NCBI RefSeq assembly: GCF_001295795.1
Contig: NZ_LJHY01000016.1
Location: 124,001 to 188,000, forward strand
DNA length: 64,000 bases
Origin: Novosphingobium sp. AAP83
GTDB lineage: Bacteria > Pseudomonadota > Alphaproteobacteria > Sphingomonadales > Sphingomonadaceae
Direction of reading: 5' to 3'
Position 1 is the stretch's first letter. Each line of letters begins with the position of its first letter. The translations under genes were made by a program, and so were the position numbers. The notes beneath the pieces are model-generated. The model ran no database searches. It saw only the letters and a list, made by a program, of their open reading frames with translations, and had not been told where the DNA came from. This document shows positions 56,646-64,000 of this stretch, piece by piece.

Positions 56646-57008
56646 ATGGATCAAGACGGTGAGTCGGTGCTACATCCATCACAGGAAATCCGTGAGGGCA
56701 CTGCTGGTTTCTACCAAACCTATGGTGAAGCTGAAGTGTCTGATTTATTGGCAAAAGGCGACCAATGTTGGAGTGCCTTTGATGCCTCGCCTAGTTGGGG
56801 CCAGTTTGACTATTGCGTCGTCTACGACATAGGTCTGCGTTCACAGTTTTCGCCGGAAGACATTGAAAACCATTCAAAAAAGCTTGGAATGTCGTCGGTG
56901 ATGAACCGTAAGGATGAAAGCTTCCTTATCGGCAAGGCACAAGTCTTGGGTCGTGAACTTTTCGCTGTGCGAAGGTTCAATGAGATTATCCTGACCACTC
57001 AAATTTAG
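56646..57008 (+). CDS. Hypothetical protein, 120 aa
   Basis: A soluble protein beginning MDQDGESVLHPSQEIREGTA with a small beta domain (QFDYCVVYDIGLRSQFSPED, ESFLIGKAQVLGRELFAVRR). No family recognised. It lies between the Sel1-repeat gene and the J-domain gene on the same strand. No clear ribosome site precedes the ATG. Confidence 0.5.
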   Translation: MDQDGESVLHPSQEIREGTAGFYQTYGEAEVSDLLAKGDQCWSAFDASPSWGQFDYCVVYDIGLRSQFSPEDIENHSKKLGMSSVMNRKDESFLIGKAQVLGRELFAVRRFNEIILTTQI

Positions 57009-57066
57009 TGCTGGGATCGGTTGGTCGTGAAGCTGGGTTGGTTGCTGGAAGTTTTGGGGTAAGCGA

Positions 57067-58137
57067 GTGTCAGAGAAGAGCCTTTACGAAATTCTTTGCG
57101 TTGAACCCAACGCAACAATGGCTGAGATACGTGCTGCCTATCTGAAACAGGCCAAGCGTTGGCATCCCGATCGTAACGCTGGCAATAAGGAAGAGGCTGA
57201 ACGGCGTTTCAAGGATATCGCCCACGCTTACGAGGTGCTCTCTAATCCAGAAAAACGAGCAGCATATGATGCCGCTGGTGCTGCTAACCAAAAATCCGCT
57301 GCCTCTGATGGCACGATGGATGATGGTGATGCATTCGACCTTTTCATCTCGGTACTGCTCGATCTGGCATTCGAATTGGCTGAAAGTGGTGCCGACCAAA
57401 TTGCGATCTACCAAGCTCTGGTCGATATGGGCTGCCCGATTGGTGCTGCGAAAACACTTGCTCAAAGGGCGTATAAGCATGGCGGCAATGGCAAGGCTGG
57501 TGCTTCACCTGAGGAACCATCAAAAGCACAGAAAGCAGCTACTCAGAATTATCATAATGATTTGAACAATCCATCTGATAATCAAGAAATATTCCGATCC
57601 AATGATGCTGACGATTATCAGTGGATGAAATGGCTATTTGCAATTATAATTTTTGCTGTATGTATTATTGCAATCAATATTGCAGATTTTGATAATCCAC
57701 CGTCAATCGAAGCCACCGAAGCATCAGTGGAAGTGGCCGAAGGTTCGTTAAATGCGTCAAGCGAGGAATATAGCAACTCAGTACCGGAAAAAAGCATGAC
57801 GGGTTTGGATGTGCTTGAGACTTATAGTCAGGTCCGCAATGGCACTGCTCCAACTCCGATACTGCAACAATCATTCATATTTGATGGCATGTCTGCTGAT
57901 GATAATGGAATGGTAACATATGAATATATTTTAGCTGTTCAATTTTCCAAAAGTATCGATAGAAATGAATTTGACTCTTGGGTCATTAGTGAAATTTCGA
58001 AAGGGTTTTGTGAAATAGATATGCTCAGAGGATTATCTCAAATGAGTCCTAAATCAAATATTCAAGTTTTATTAAAAATGTGGAATGGGAAAAATTATGG
58101 AAATTATAAAAATTTTTCAATAGAGAACTGTAATTAG
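57067..58137 (+). CDS. Membrane-anchored J-domain protein
   Basis: Residues 4-68 form a canonical J domain: YEILCVEPNATMAEIRAAYL, the HPD triad in RWHPDRNAG, and HAYEVLSNPEKRAAYD. After a 100-residue helical middle part a single transmembrane helix follows (WLFAIIIFAVCIIAINIA, about 188-206), then a ~150-residue C-terminal domain of unknown type. No zinc finger or standard DnaJ C-terminal domain is present, so it is a type III J protein that would recruit Hsp70 to the inner membrane. The GTG start has GGGGT 7 nt upstream. Base composition falls sharply towards AT in the last third, hinting at a composite gene. Confidence 0.82.
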   Translation: MSEKSLYEILCVEPNATMAEIRAAYLKQAKRWHPDRNAGNKEEAERRFKDIAHAYEVLSNPEKRAAYDAAGAANQKSAASDGTMDDGDAFDLFISVLLDLAFELAESGADQIAIYQALVDMGCPIGAAKTLAQRAYKHGGNGKAGASPEEPSKAQKAATQNYHNDLNNPSDNQEIFRSNDADDYQWMKWLFAIIIFAVCIIAINIADFDNPPSIEATEASVEVAEGSLNASSEEYSNSVPEKSMTGLDVLETYSQVRNGTAPTPILQQSFIFDGMSADDNGMVTYEYILAVQFSKSIDRNEFDSWVISEISKGFCEIDMLRGLSQMSPKSNIQVLLKMWNGKNYGNYKNFSIENCN

Positions 58138-58256
58138 CCAGAAATTAAACCAAGAATATATTGCAAATTTACGATTTGAAAGTCTTTTTTTAGAAATGAG
58201 AGGGTCTATCGTTAAATGATAGGCTTCCATGAGTCTGCAGAAGCAGCTTTCAATCC

Positions 58257-58844
58257 TCAAGCGGCGTTTGCATTCCCACAATATCTGGTGACGGTTGCCT
58301 TTGATATTCCAAAATGTGCACAAGTCTGGCGGATCGAAGCAGCATTCATTCTGCGCCATTCCACGACAGCGGCAGCATCAGCAGCCATTGGCCTTCCAAG
58401 GCTTACCTTACCCCGATGCGTAAGACCTGTAGCTTTCAGAGATACCTTCGCAGCAGCCCTTCCAGCATCACATCTTTCCCAAATTCTTTGCCGCTCCATA
58501 TCTGCAATTTGAGAAAGCACCGCTACAATCAGTTCGCCCACGCCTTTGCCAATTGCGCCAAGACCGAGAACTTCAATGGTCACACCCATAGCCAAAAGTC
58601 GGCGGACCATGGATTGAACATTAAGTGCGTCACGTCCCAATCTGCTGATATCGTATATGCAAAGCGTATCGCCTTCACGAATGTATTTCAGCAGATCAGA
58701 AAAACCGTGTCGATCTTCCGCAAGGACAGCACCGGAAACACCTGCATCGGAAAACTCACGTTCAAAGTCACCGCTGAGTGCATTCCTTTGTGATTCGATG
58801 GACTGGTCGCCAGTGCTACAGCGATAATATGCGATCCGGCTCAT
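58257..58844 (-). CDS. Serine recombinase (resolvase/invertase family)
   Basis: A 195-residue small serine recombinase. The catalytic serine lies in MSRIAYYRCSTGDQS (Ser10), followed by SGAVLAEDRHGFSDLLKYI and the IYDISRLGRDALN helix. The C-terminal HTH reads ASIRQTCAHFGISKATVTRY. Such enzymes resolve cointegrates or invert DNA. The ATG at 58844 was chosen over a GTG seven codons earlier because it starts the conserved strand and GGGTGG lies 3 nt upstream. The 200 nt upstream of it (58866-59066) hold no gene and could contain its crossover site. Confidence 0.88.
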   Translation of the reverse strand: MSRIAYYRCSTGDQSIESQRNALSGDFEREFSDAGVSGAVLAEDRHGFSDLLKYIREGDTLCIYDISRLGRDALNVQSMVRRLLAMGVTIEVLGLGAIGKGVGELIVAVLSQIADMERQRIWERCDAGRAAAKVSLKATGLTHRGKVSLGRPMAADAAAVVEWRRMNAASIRQTCAHFGISKATVTRYCGNANAA

Positions 58845-59066
58845 TTTCCACCCCATCTGGCTCACAAGTTAGATGACATTATAAGCTATGTCGCACAATT
58901 TGTAAACGTATGTTGTGAACCACTTTGGCGTTCAAAAAGAGGTACACTCAAAACTTAGAAGTTGTGAACCAGCCAAGACAGTCGCCCTGACAAAATGCCA
59001 CCGATTGATGATCGTCCCCACCACTTGGTGATTTGAGATGATCAAAATCTGACTTACAGCACGATC

Positions 59067-59531
59067 ATGATGATCAATGTGCTGACCTACGTCGCTGCTG
59101 TTACCATGACACTCCTGCAAGGTGCACAAACCGTAACAGATGGTGACACAATCAGGATCGGTGAGACCCGCATCAGGCTCGAAGGTATTGATGCCCCAGA
59201 AATGTCCCAAACCTGCAAAAGGCCAGATGGTTCAATTTGGCGCTGTGGCCAGCAAGCGAAGATCGCTTTGATGCAGAAGATTGGCGCTCAACCTGTGCGT
59301 TGCAAAATCTCAGGCACCGATAGATATAAGCGTTCGCTTGGCACCTGCTATGTGGGAAAGCTCAACCTCAACCAGTGGATGGTTCGCTCTGGATGGGCTG
59401 TTTCGTATCGTCGGTATTCGAAAGCCTATGTGGCGGATGAACAGATGGCCCGTGCGCAGAAGCTGAACATATGGTCGGGGGAGTTTCAGGTGCCCGATGA
59501 GTTCCGTGCACGTAAGCGTCATAGGCAATGA
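59067..59531 (+). CDS. Secreted thermonuclease-like protein (SNase)
   Basis: A 154-residue staphylococcal-nuclease-fold protein with an N-terminal signal (MMINVLTYVAAVTMTLLQGA). The catalytic pieces are VTDGDTIRIGETRIRLEGID (Arg in RLEG, Asp in DGDT and the following IDAPE), and DRYKRSLGTCYVG (Arg/Tyr). SNase enzymes cut DNA and RNA with calcium. Location points to the periplasm or outside. A long inverted repeat overlapping its stop forms the terminator shared with the opposing gene. Confidence 0.85.
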   Translation: MMINVLTYVAAVTMTLLQGAQTVTDGDTIRIGETRIRLEGIDAPEMSQTCKRPDGSIWRCGQQAKIALMQKIGAQPVRCKISGTDRYKRSLGTCYVGKLNLNQWMVRSGWAVSYRRYSKAYVADEQMARAQKLNIWSGEFQVPDEFRARKRHRQ

Positions 59532-59555
59532 AGAGTTGTTTCACTGCCTATGACG
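59517..59555. terminator. 11-bp bidirectional terminator hairpin
   Basis: CGTCATAGGCA (59517-59527) and its exact complement (59545-59555) flank a loop with TTGTTTCAC. It overlaps the end of the thermonuclease gene and lies 7 nt before the stop of the facing gene. Confidence 0.65.
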
Positions 59556-59561
59556 GCATGA

Positions 59562-60035
59562 TCAATCAGCCAGTTCCAGAGGCAATGGTTCACCCGCTAC
59601 ATCAAGGTTAGCGAACACTGCACCTCTATCCAAAATGCCCTGTAGCAACCCAGATTGGAACGCTTTTATAAGTCTACACTGCCAATGGACTGCATCCCCC
59701 AGAATGTGAGTCAGCATCGTGATCAGATTGTGTGGTGATGCATTAGCGGTAATGTTGCCGCCCATGGCGATCTTGCCCCAATTGATACCGTCAGTGTCGA
59801 TTCGAAGATCGACCAATTTCTCATTAATGCAATATGTTACGAAGTTGTTTGCCACGTCACTAAGAATGAAGATGGGTTTCCTTGGTCCCTGCGATTTGAC
59901 AGGCGTTTCCTGAAAGTGCCCGAGTTCGAAATCGGCATCAGCGAATTTGTCGGCAAAATACGCCAATCCTCGCATTTGGCGACGGGTGGCTTCACCTTCA
60001 TGGTAGTAGCTGTTTAGGTTTGTATTTTTTGCCAT
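59562..60035 (-). CDS. Hypothetical protein, 157 aa
   Basis: Starts MAKNTNLNSYYHEGEATRRQ and contains IFILSDVANNFVTYCINEKL and LVDLRIDTDGINWGKIAMGG, an alpha/beta layout that could belong with the nearby YbjN-like proteins, but I cannot confirm it. The C-terminal half is helical (PHNLITMLTHILGDAVHWQC). The ATG lies 15 nt after the stop of the ribbon-helix-helix gene, so they are probably one operon. Confidence 0.55.
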   Translation of the reverse strand: MAKNTNLNSYYHEGEATRRQMRGLAYFADKFADADFELGHFQETPVKSQGPRKPIFILSDVANNFVTYCINEKLVDLRIDTDGINWGKIAMGGNITANASPHNLITMLTHILGDAVHWQCRLIKAFQSGLLQGILDRGAVFANLDVAGEPLPLELAD

Positions 60036-60050
60036 ATGTCTCTGTATCCT

Positions 60051-60365
60051 TTAAAAATTTGTCTCATTAAAATCACTTCCGTCATCATAAAAAATGGATG
60101 GTGGACCGTCATCAAAGCCCTCTGGTTTTGCCATTAAGCGCCTATGGCTGGCTTGAGTTTCAAGCATGGTTTGTTGCAAAAGTGCTTGATTCAACTCTTC
60201 TAATTTGCGATTACGTTTTTCGACCTCAACGACTTGATGCACACAAAATCCACGCATAAGCTCAGTGAGAACAGATGTGCGTGTACGATTAAGCATAGAA
60301 ACCACGGCATCAAATCTGATAAGCTCCTCTTTGTCTACTATGAAATTTATTAACTTTCCTTCCAA
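60051..60365 (-). CDS. Ribbon-helix-helix DNA-binding protein
   Basis: A 104-residue protein. Residues 1-45 (GKLINFIVDKEELIRFDAVV, then LNRTRTSVLTELMRGFC) fit a CopG/Arc-type ribbon-helix-helix: a basic beta-strand followed by two helices. A coiled segment (EVEKRNRKLEELNQALLQQ) and an acidic tail follow. Such proteins repress plasmid replication or toxin genes. It is the first gene of a two-gene operon with the 157-residue gene and lies close to the RepA-like ATPase gene. Confidence 0.65.
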   Translation of the reverse strand: MEGKLINFIVDKEELIRFDAVVSMLNRTRTSVLTELMRGFCVHQVVEVEKRNRKLEELNQALLQQTMLETQASHRRLMAKPEGFDDGPPSIFYDDGSDFNETNF

Positions 60366-60456
60366 TTGTATATCCTTTCTGATAATTTTTTTGCCTTCAT
60401 ATCTATTTATAAAAGGATGAAACTCACAAGATCATGAAATTTCATCCCTTCATATA

Positions 60457-60939
60457 TCAGATTAAGCCCTGTGTTTGACTGTCACCACCGAATGTAAATC
60501 CATACTCTATCGCTCTATCGGTAAACTCATCAAGGGTTTCACCAAAACTCTCAATTGCTTCCATGAGTTTCTGATCGGTGTTGAAGTAGTTCAGATCGAT
60601 GCTGCAACCAAAATAAATTGCCACAGAGTTTGGAAAAATTCTTGCATTGCAATCATACCTTTCACATGTGAATTCACTCGAAAGAGCTTCAAGAGCACAA
60701 ACATCCTGATTCTTCTGACCGAAAACATCATGTGCGAAATATATGTGAGCTTCTTTTTGACCATAGTACGAGTCAATGAAGAATGGTGATTTCCAATTTT
60801 CAACCTTGATATCAGTGTCGCTGATGATTTTATGTGAGATTGAATTTTTAGAAAGACACTTCGACATTGTAAGTGTGTTTGGAAAAATCTTATCACTGAA
60901 GATATTTGTTTTTTGATTCATTGTAACTACTACTGACAT
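60457..60939 (-). CDS. Hypothetical protein, 160 aa (possibly YbjN-like)
   Basis: Begins MSVVVTMNQKTNIFSDKIFP and has alternating strands (WKSPFFIDSYYGQKEAHIYF, CNARIFPNSVAIYFGCSIDL) followed by a C-terminal helix LMEAIESFGETLDEFTDRAI and the end YGFTFGGDSQTQ. The strand-rich core with a final helix resembles the two proteins at 62792 and 63437. The start has AAAGGA 8 nt upstream. AT-rich codon use differs from the BREX genes. Confidence 0.5.
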   Translation of the reverse strand: MSVVVTMNQKTNIFSDKIFPNTLTMSKCLSKNSISHKIISDTDIKVENWKSPFFIDSYYGQKEAHIYFAHDVFGQKNQDVCALEALSSEFTCERYDCNARIFPNSVAIYFGCSIDLNYFNTDQKLMEAIESFGETLDEFTDRAIEYGFTFGGDSQTQGLI

Positions 60940-61308
60940 GTTTGATTTCCTTTATAAGATGTTTCACATTCTCCATGGTTGATGTGAAATTTTTGATTCA
61001 TTAATGAAGTTTCGTTTGTAGAATGATTAAATGCATTTTCTACAAAACTATTTATACAAGCTGGATTTTACACATTTTTCAAAATTTCAAATGCATAAAT
61101 GAAGCGCAGCTTCAGTTCCCGCAGGGAACTATGAAGTGTAACAAAACACATTGAAGTGCTATAAAACACATATACTCACTCACTACGTTCGTGAGTGCTC
61201 GTCCCTCGCAAAACTCCATTTTTTGAAATATGAAGATTCATAGTCACACATAACATCCATCACCCCCTCCTATATTAATATAGGAGGGAGGTGGTGGTGG
61301 TGGTGACA
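60940..61308. other. Repeat- and hairpin-rich non-coding stretch, possible replication or control region
   Basis: No gene is visible. There are three back-to-back hairpins: GAAGC/GCTTC (61101-61113), AGTTCCC/GGGAACT (61114-61130) and CACTCAC/GTGAGTG (61177-61197). Between them lie two tandem 20-nt units TGAAGTGNNANAAAACACAT (61132-61151 and 61152-61171; 17 of 20 identical). A perfect palindrome and a run of GGT triplets follow. The layout, next to a RepA-like ATPase and a ribbon-helix-helix gene, recalls a plasmid origin, but true iteron arrays are longer. Confidence 0.4.
61265..61288 (-). terminator. Perfect 24-nt palindrome downstream of the ATPase gene
   Basis: CCCTCCTATATT (61265-61276) is followed directly by its exact complement AATATAGGAGGG (61277-61288), giving a 12-bp arm with no spacer. 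It lies 20 nt after the ATPase stop. A GGT-triplet run at about 61290-61304 separates them. It may terminate transcription or act as a cruciform/protein site. Confidence 0.55.
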
Positions 61309-62532
61309 TCAATTTATGTGGTTATTAATACCATTGGATTTGGAGAAGGCTTTAGCCTTATCAACTGTAGAGTATATTTTATAATCTCTTGAGTTTTTAC
61401 CTTTTGCGATTTCACATTTTATAAAACCATTGGTTTCCAATTTGTTTATCTGATCGATTATAAGAATTTTATGATTCTTTTTACCTGCATCAAGATTCAT
61501 GATTGAAGCAACAGTACGTCCAATCCACTTAGGAGATTGAGGATCATGCCTACAGAAACCTTCATCCATTTCCAACTGGATTTGAGCAATCTGATGTTCC
61601 GTTAAATCCTGAACTTCATGGATTTCCAAATCTGCTGGCACGATCACTCCTACAGATTCTTCATTCCCATCACTCAATTTGAGCATCACAGACTCGAACT
61701 TGAAATATGATGATGATCTACATGCTGAGATTCTGTTATTTTTGCGATCATGAAGCTTGATATAGCTAGCAATTTTATCTTCATCGATGTCGTAGAGTTT
61801 GACGTCACTGCCATCCAAGGGATTAATCGTCACCACCGATCTTGCTGCATTCACAACGGCTGAGGCACCTCTTGCAGAATTTTCATCCACCTGACCAAAA
61901 CCCTTATTCGTATGGTGCAGCAATACAATCGAGCAGTTTGCCTCATATGCTATCAGCGCCAGAAGCTTGACCACGGCGTCCATCGATTTGTTATCATTCT
62001 CATTGGCATCATGGCACGATACGAATGGGTCAATGAAAAACACGTCGATGGCGTTTTCAACCAGTTGCGAGACGATGGCTTCGGCAAGGTCGAAATCCTC
62101 TTTCAAACCACCATTGCGGTTAGATACCAGCTTCAGGTGATCGCCATTCAGGGCTGAATTCAGGAAGAGTTTGCCGCTCTGATCGTCTTCACTGATATCC
62201 CAATAAGATGCTGCTGCCTGTACTCCAAGGGATAGTTCCTCAATGGAATCCTCAAGAGACCAAAGCCAGACCTTCTTGGGGCCGCCGCAAACCTTGCTGC
62301 CCATAAAATCACGTCCAGTGACAAGGGATAGTGCCATACCTGTTGCCAGTGCTGTCTTACCTGCGCCACCCGGCGCAATGATCATCGACACGCTTCCACG
62401 CAGAAGCTGTTGCCCATATATCCATGGACGTGGTGGTATTTTCGATGGATCAAGCCATTTGTATGGTGCGGCAATGATTGATGGTGGTAGCGAAGCGGCT
62501 GGTGCTGTGTTTGCAGTGTTGCCTGTGCTCAT
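61309..62532 (-). CDS. RepA-like RecA-fold ATPase (AAA_25)
   Basis: A 407-residue P-loop ATPase. Walker A is MIIAPGGAGKTALATG near residue 52, and Walker B is IDVFFIDPFVSCHD near residue 165. The sensor-like region is CSIVLLHHTNKG, and the RGASAVVNAARSVVTI motif is typical of RSF1010-RepA-like hexameric helicases and related phage and plasmid proteins. A winged-helix-like C-terminus (LEIHEVQDLTEHQIAQIQ) follows. It likely unwinds DNA in replication of a mobile element. It overlaps by 4 nt (ATGA) an upstream 40-codon gene. Confidence 0.82.
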   Translation of the reverse strand: MSTGNTANTAPAASLPPSIIAAPYKWLDPSKIPPRPWIYGQQLLRGSVSMIIAPGGAGKTALATGMALSLVTGRDFMGSKVCGGPKKVWLWSLEDSIEELSLGVQAAASYWDISEDDQSGKLFLNSALNGDHLKLVSNRNGGLKEDFDLAEAIVSQLVENAIDVFFIDPFVSCHDANENDNKSMDAVVKLLALIAYEANCSIVLLHHTNKGFGQVDENSARGASAVVNAARSVVTINPLDGSDVKLYDIDEDKIASYIKLHDRKNNRISACRSSSYFKFESVMLKLSDGNEESVGVIVPADLEIHEVQDLTEHQIAQIQLEMDEGFCRHDPQSPKWIGRTVASIMNLDAGKKNHKILIIDQINKLETNGFIKCEIAKGKNSRDYKIYSTVDKAKAFSKSNGINNHIN

Positions 62533-62651
62533 AGAGCACCTGCCTTGGTCCAGAGTGACCCCTGCTTTTCATCAATCAAATAGACTAAATAGTACCATGG
62601 AGATGCGTTGCGTAGGCACTCCTGATTTGTGGTGAAATATAATCTTAACAT
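62529..62651 (-). CDS. 40-aa small protein coupled to the RepA-like ATPase
   Basis: Encodes MLRLYFTTNQECLRNASPWY and continues YLVYLIDEKQGSLWTKAGAL. The ribosome site AAGGA is 7 nt before the ATG, and the stop overlaps the ATPase start as ATGA, a strong sign of translational coupling. Family unknown; aromatic-rich small proteins of this size often accompany replication ATPases on mobile DNA. Longer in-frame readings to 62738 lack a ribosome site. Confidence 0.6.
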   Translation of the reverse strand: MLRLYFTTNQECLRNASPWYYLVYLIDEKQGSLWTKAGAL

Positions 62652-62729
62652 AATGTTTTCCTTAGAAATTCCTTTTTCTGTATTTGGTTCTCCATTGCGG
62701 TTGAAAAAGGATGATTGTTCTGATTTTAG

Positions 62730-62780
62730 GCATAGCAAGGCATTGCCCGACAGTGACGTCGAGCTTTTGCCTTGCTATGC
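62730..62780 (-). repeat. 3' hairpin element, copy 1
   Basis: Arms GCATAGCAAGGCA (62730-62742) and TGCCTTGCTATGC (62768-62780) pair over 13 bp. On minus-strand RNA an inner stem GCUCGAC/GUCGGGC (one G-U pair) forms as well. It begins 12 nt after the stop of the gene at 62792. The same element follows the gene at 63437 (63379-63421). Confidence 0.7.
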
Positions 62781-62791
62781 TACATGGGTGT

Positions 62792-63298
62792 TTATGCGCT
62801 TTTAAAGCAAAGAGCTTTTCTGACTTCTGGCTCCACCTCAAACTCCAGTCCCAGCTTTAAGCCAGCCTTTTTTACAAGGTCCAATTGTTCATAATAGGTC
62901 TTGATAGCCATATTGATATTTTCGTATTTGTGATCTTTCATGGGAACATTTACTGTAAATTCGATATTCATTGTGTCATCCTTCAAATATTGATCTATAT
63001 CAAATTGGTCTCCATAAATATCATACAGACTATCACATACCTCAGAGTACAAAATTGATGATATAAAGCTTTCACCATAATTATTTTTAATTTTGTAACT
63101 TGCCTCACCGATTATACGTACATATGTGTCACATCTACTAAGTCTTGCAAAAAATATTTCGTATTTTCCACCAAATACGACGTAACGATGTTTTCTATAA
63201 TATACGAATGGAACTCCCATGGATTTTAAACAGTTAGCCCATAGTGGCTCAACCCATGTATGCATAGTACTCACTGGTATTATTTTGGAATGTGTCAT
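62792..63298 (-). CDS. YbjN-like protein, 168 aa
   Basis: Begins MTHSKIIPVSTMHTWVEPLW and has strand-rich middle parts (VPFVYYRKHRYVVFGGKYEI, YVRIIGEASYKIKNN) and a C-terminal helix INMAIKTYYEQLDLVKKAGL ending GLEFEVEPEVRKA. The arrangement matches the paralogue at 63437, where the last helix reads FEDKLKTFKAEASKIGLEI. The ATG at 63298 has AAGGA 6 nt upstream; a start 8 codons earlier is less likely. The gene is followed by the hairpin element at 62730. Confidence 0.55.
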   Translation of the reverse strand: MTHSKIIPVSTMHTWVEPLWANCLKSMGVPFVYYRKHRYVVFGGKYEIFFARLSRCDTYVRIIGEASYKIKNNYGESFISSILYSEVCDSLYDIYGDQFDIDQYLKDDTMNIEFTVNVPMKDHKYENINMAIKTYYEQLDLVKKAGLKLGLEFEVEPEVRKALCFKSA

Positions 63299-63378
63299 AT
63301 TCTTTCCTTTATTTCGATCCAAATTTATTAACGTATGTTTGGTTTATTTTCTATTTTGTTTTGTTATCGGTCAGACAC

Positions 63379-63421
63379 GGCAAGGCATTGTCCGACAGCG
63401 ACGTCGAGCTTTTGCCTTGCC
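63379..63421 (-). repeat. 3' hairpin element, copy 2
   Basis: Arms GGCAAGGCA (63379-63387) and TGCCTTGCC (63413-63421). It shares about 40 nt with copy 1, including the loop block GACGTCGAGCTTTTGCCTTGC. The base pair next to the shared arm is A-T in copy 1 and G-C here, a compensatory change. It begins 16 nt after the stop of the gene at 63437. Confidence 0.7.
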
Positions 63422-63436
63422 AAATCTGCTTTGGTG

Positions 63437-63934
63437 TTATGCGATTACAGCAACTGGATCGGTGTCATCGTCAGAAACGATTTCCAAGCCAATTTTGGAA
63501 GCTTCAGCCTTGAAAGTTTTCAGTTTGTCTTCAAACTTTTCCCAGCTTTTTGCGAAGCTTAGCAACCCATCATGGTGGCAGGGCACAACCATTTCCAATG
63601 ATATGACGTGCCCGCCTTCATGGACATAGGATGAAAAACCGCACCATTCATCCTTCGTCGTTAAGGAAAATGCATCCTTAATGAAGCGATCTGAATGACA
63701 TTGAGGGTTTGTAACGTCGAGGTTGGCATCAATAAATATGGCACCACCACAATCGCTCATCGTAATCGTTATCGTTTCCGGATTACGATCCAAAATTAGA
63801 TATGGTCCATTCACATAAATATAATCAATACCGGCATCACTAAGCGATGCTGCAACATGATCAATAGCAATTTCTGCAAAATTATGTGTTTGGCTTATTC
63901 TAATAACGGCAAAGTCTTTTTGATTAACAAACAT
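63437..63934 (-). CDS. YbjN-like protein, 165 aa
   Basis: Begins MFVNQKDFAVIRISQTHNFA, then HVAASLSDAGIDYIYVNGPY, a strand pair TITITMSDCGGAIFIDANLD, and a helix-rich end SFAKSWEKFEDKLKTFKAEA. The alternating strand pattern with a final helix fits the YbjN/T3SS-chaperone-like fold. The ATG at 63934 has GGAG 6 nt upstream. It shares shape and the trailing hairpin element with the neighbouring gene at 62792, so the two probably arose by duplication. Confidence 0.55.
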   Translation of the reverse strand: MFVNQKDFAVIRISQTHNFAEIAIDHVAASLSDAGIDYIYVNGPYLILDRNPETITITMSDCGGAIFIDANLDVTNPQCHSDRFIKDAFSLTTKDEWCGFSSYVHEGGHVISLEMVVPCHHDGLLSFAKSWEKFEDKLKTFKAEASKIGLEIVSDDDTDPVAVIA

Positions 63935-64000
63935 TATTCTCTCCACATATGTCCTTAAGCCCTTTTTCTGATTGAGGTTCCTACGTTCATGACACGATCC

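Overview
The window looks like chromosome (or a very large replicon) of an alphaproteobacterium, most likely a member of the Sphingomonadales. The grounds are a moderately high GC content, a TonB-receptor-centred sugar locus, a GTTC-N7-GTTC LexA box and the overall protein style. No rRNA or tRNA gene was found. Species cannot be read from the sequence.

Region 1 (1-14025) is a carbohydrate-use locus. A leftward operon carries a ThuA-like protein, a Gfo/Idh/MocA dehydrogenase and a sugar-phosphate isomerase/epimerase that runs off the left edge. A ROK regulator faces away from a TonB-dependent receptor, which is followed by a large secreted hydrolase and a GH106-type alpha-L-rhamnosidase. A Tat-exported HSL-family esterase closes the locus. 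Together these suggest uptake and breakdown of a rhamnose-containing, probably acylated, plant glycoside or polysaccharide.

Region 2 (14061-36691) is accessory DNA bounded by two imperfect 102-103 nt direct repeats. The right repeat sits just upstream of a P4-type tyrosine integrase, so the segment is a candidate 22.6 kb integrative element. It holds an IS256 remnant, two predicted 3'-5' exonucleases, an N6-adenine methyltransferase-like gene and several unknown genes, some of them preceded by terminator-like hairpins. It also holds a complete type I-C CRISPR-Cas system (cas3-cas5c-cas8c-cas7c-cas4-cas1-cas2) with 32 repeats and 31 spacers. The CRISPR system is squeezed between two broken restriction genes, an MmeI-type N-terminal piece and an McrC C-terminal piece. 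Downstream lie a WYL-domain protein without a visible HTH, a highly structured ~230-nt RNA resembling HEARO/omega RNA but with no IscB or IsrB gene beside it, and an AlpA-like regulator.

Region 3 (36692-53568) has an SOS-controlled umuDC pair with a LexA box, a YwqG/DUF1963 protein and a complete type 1 BREX system (brxA-brxB-brxC-pglX-pglZ-brxL). A GIY-YIG nuclease is coupled to the end of the BREX operon.

Region 4 (53569-64000) is a patchwork of small, mostly unknown genes that becomes AT-rich to the right. It includes a gene that appears to start at ATC, several YbjN-like proteins, a lipoprotein, a nine-repeat Sel1 protein, a membrane-anchored J-domain protein, a serine resolvase, a secreted thermonuclease, a ribbon-helix-helix protein and a RepA-like RecA-fold ATPase with repeats and palindromes next to it. 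Two YbjN-like genes are each followed by the same hairpin element, whose stem shows a compensatory base change. The window therefore joins a metabolic locus to two complete antiphage systems, remnants of two more, and replication/recombination functions typical of mobile DNA.
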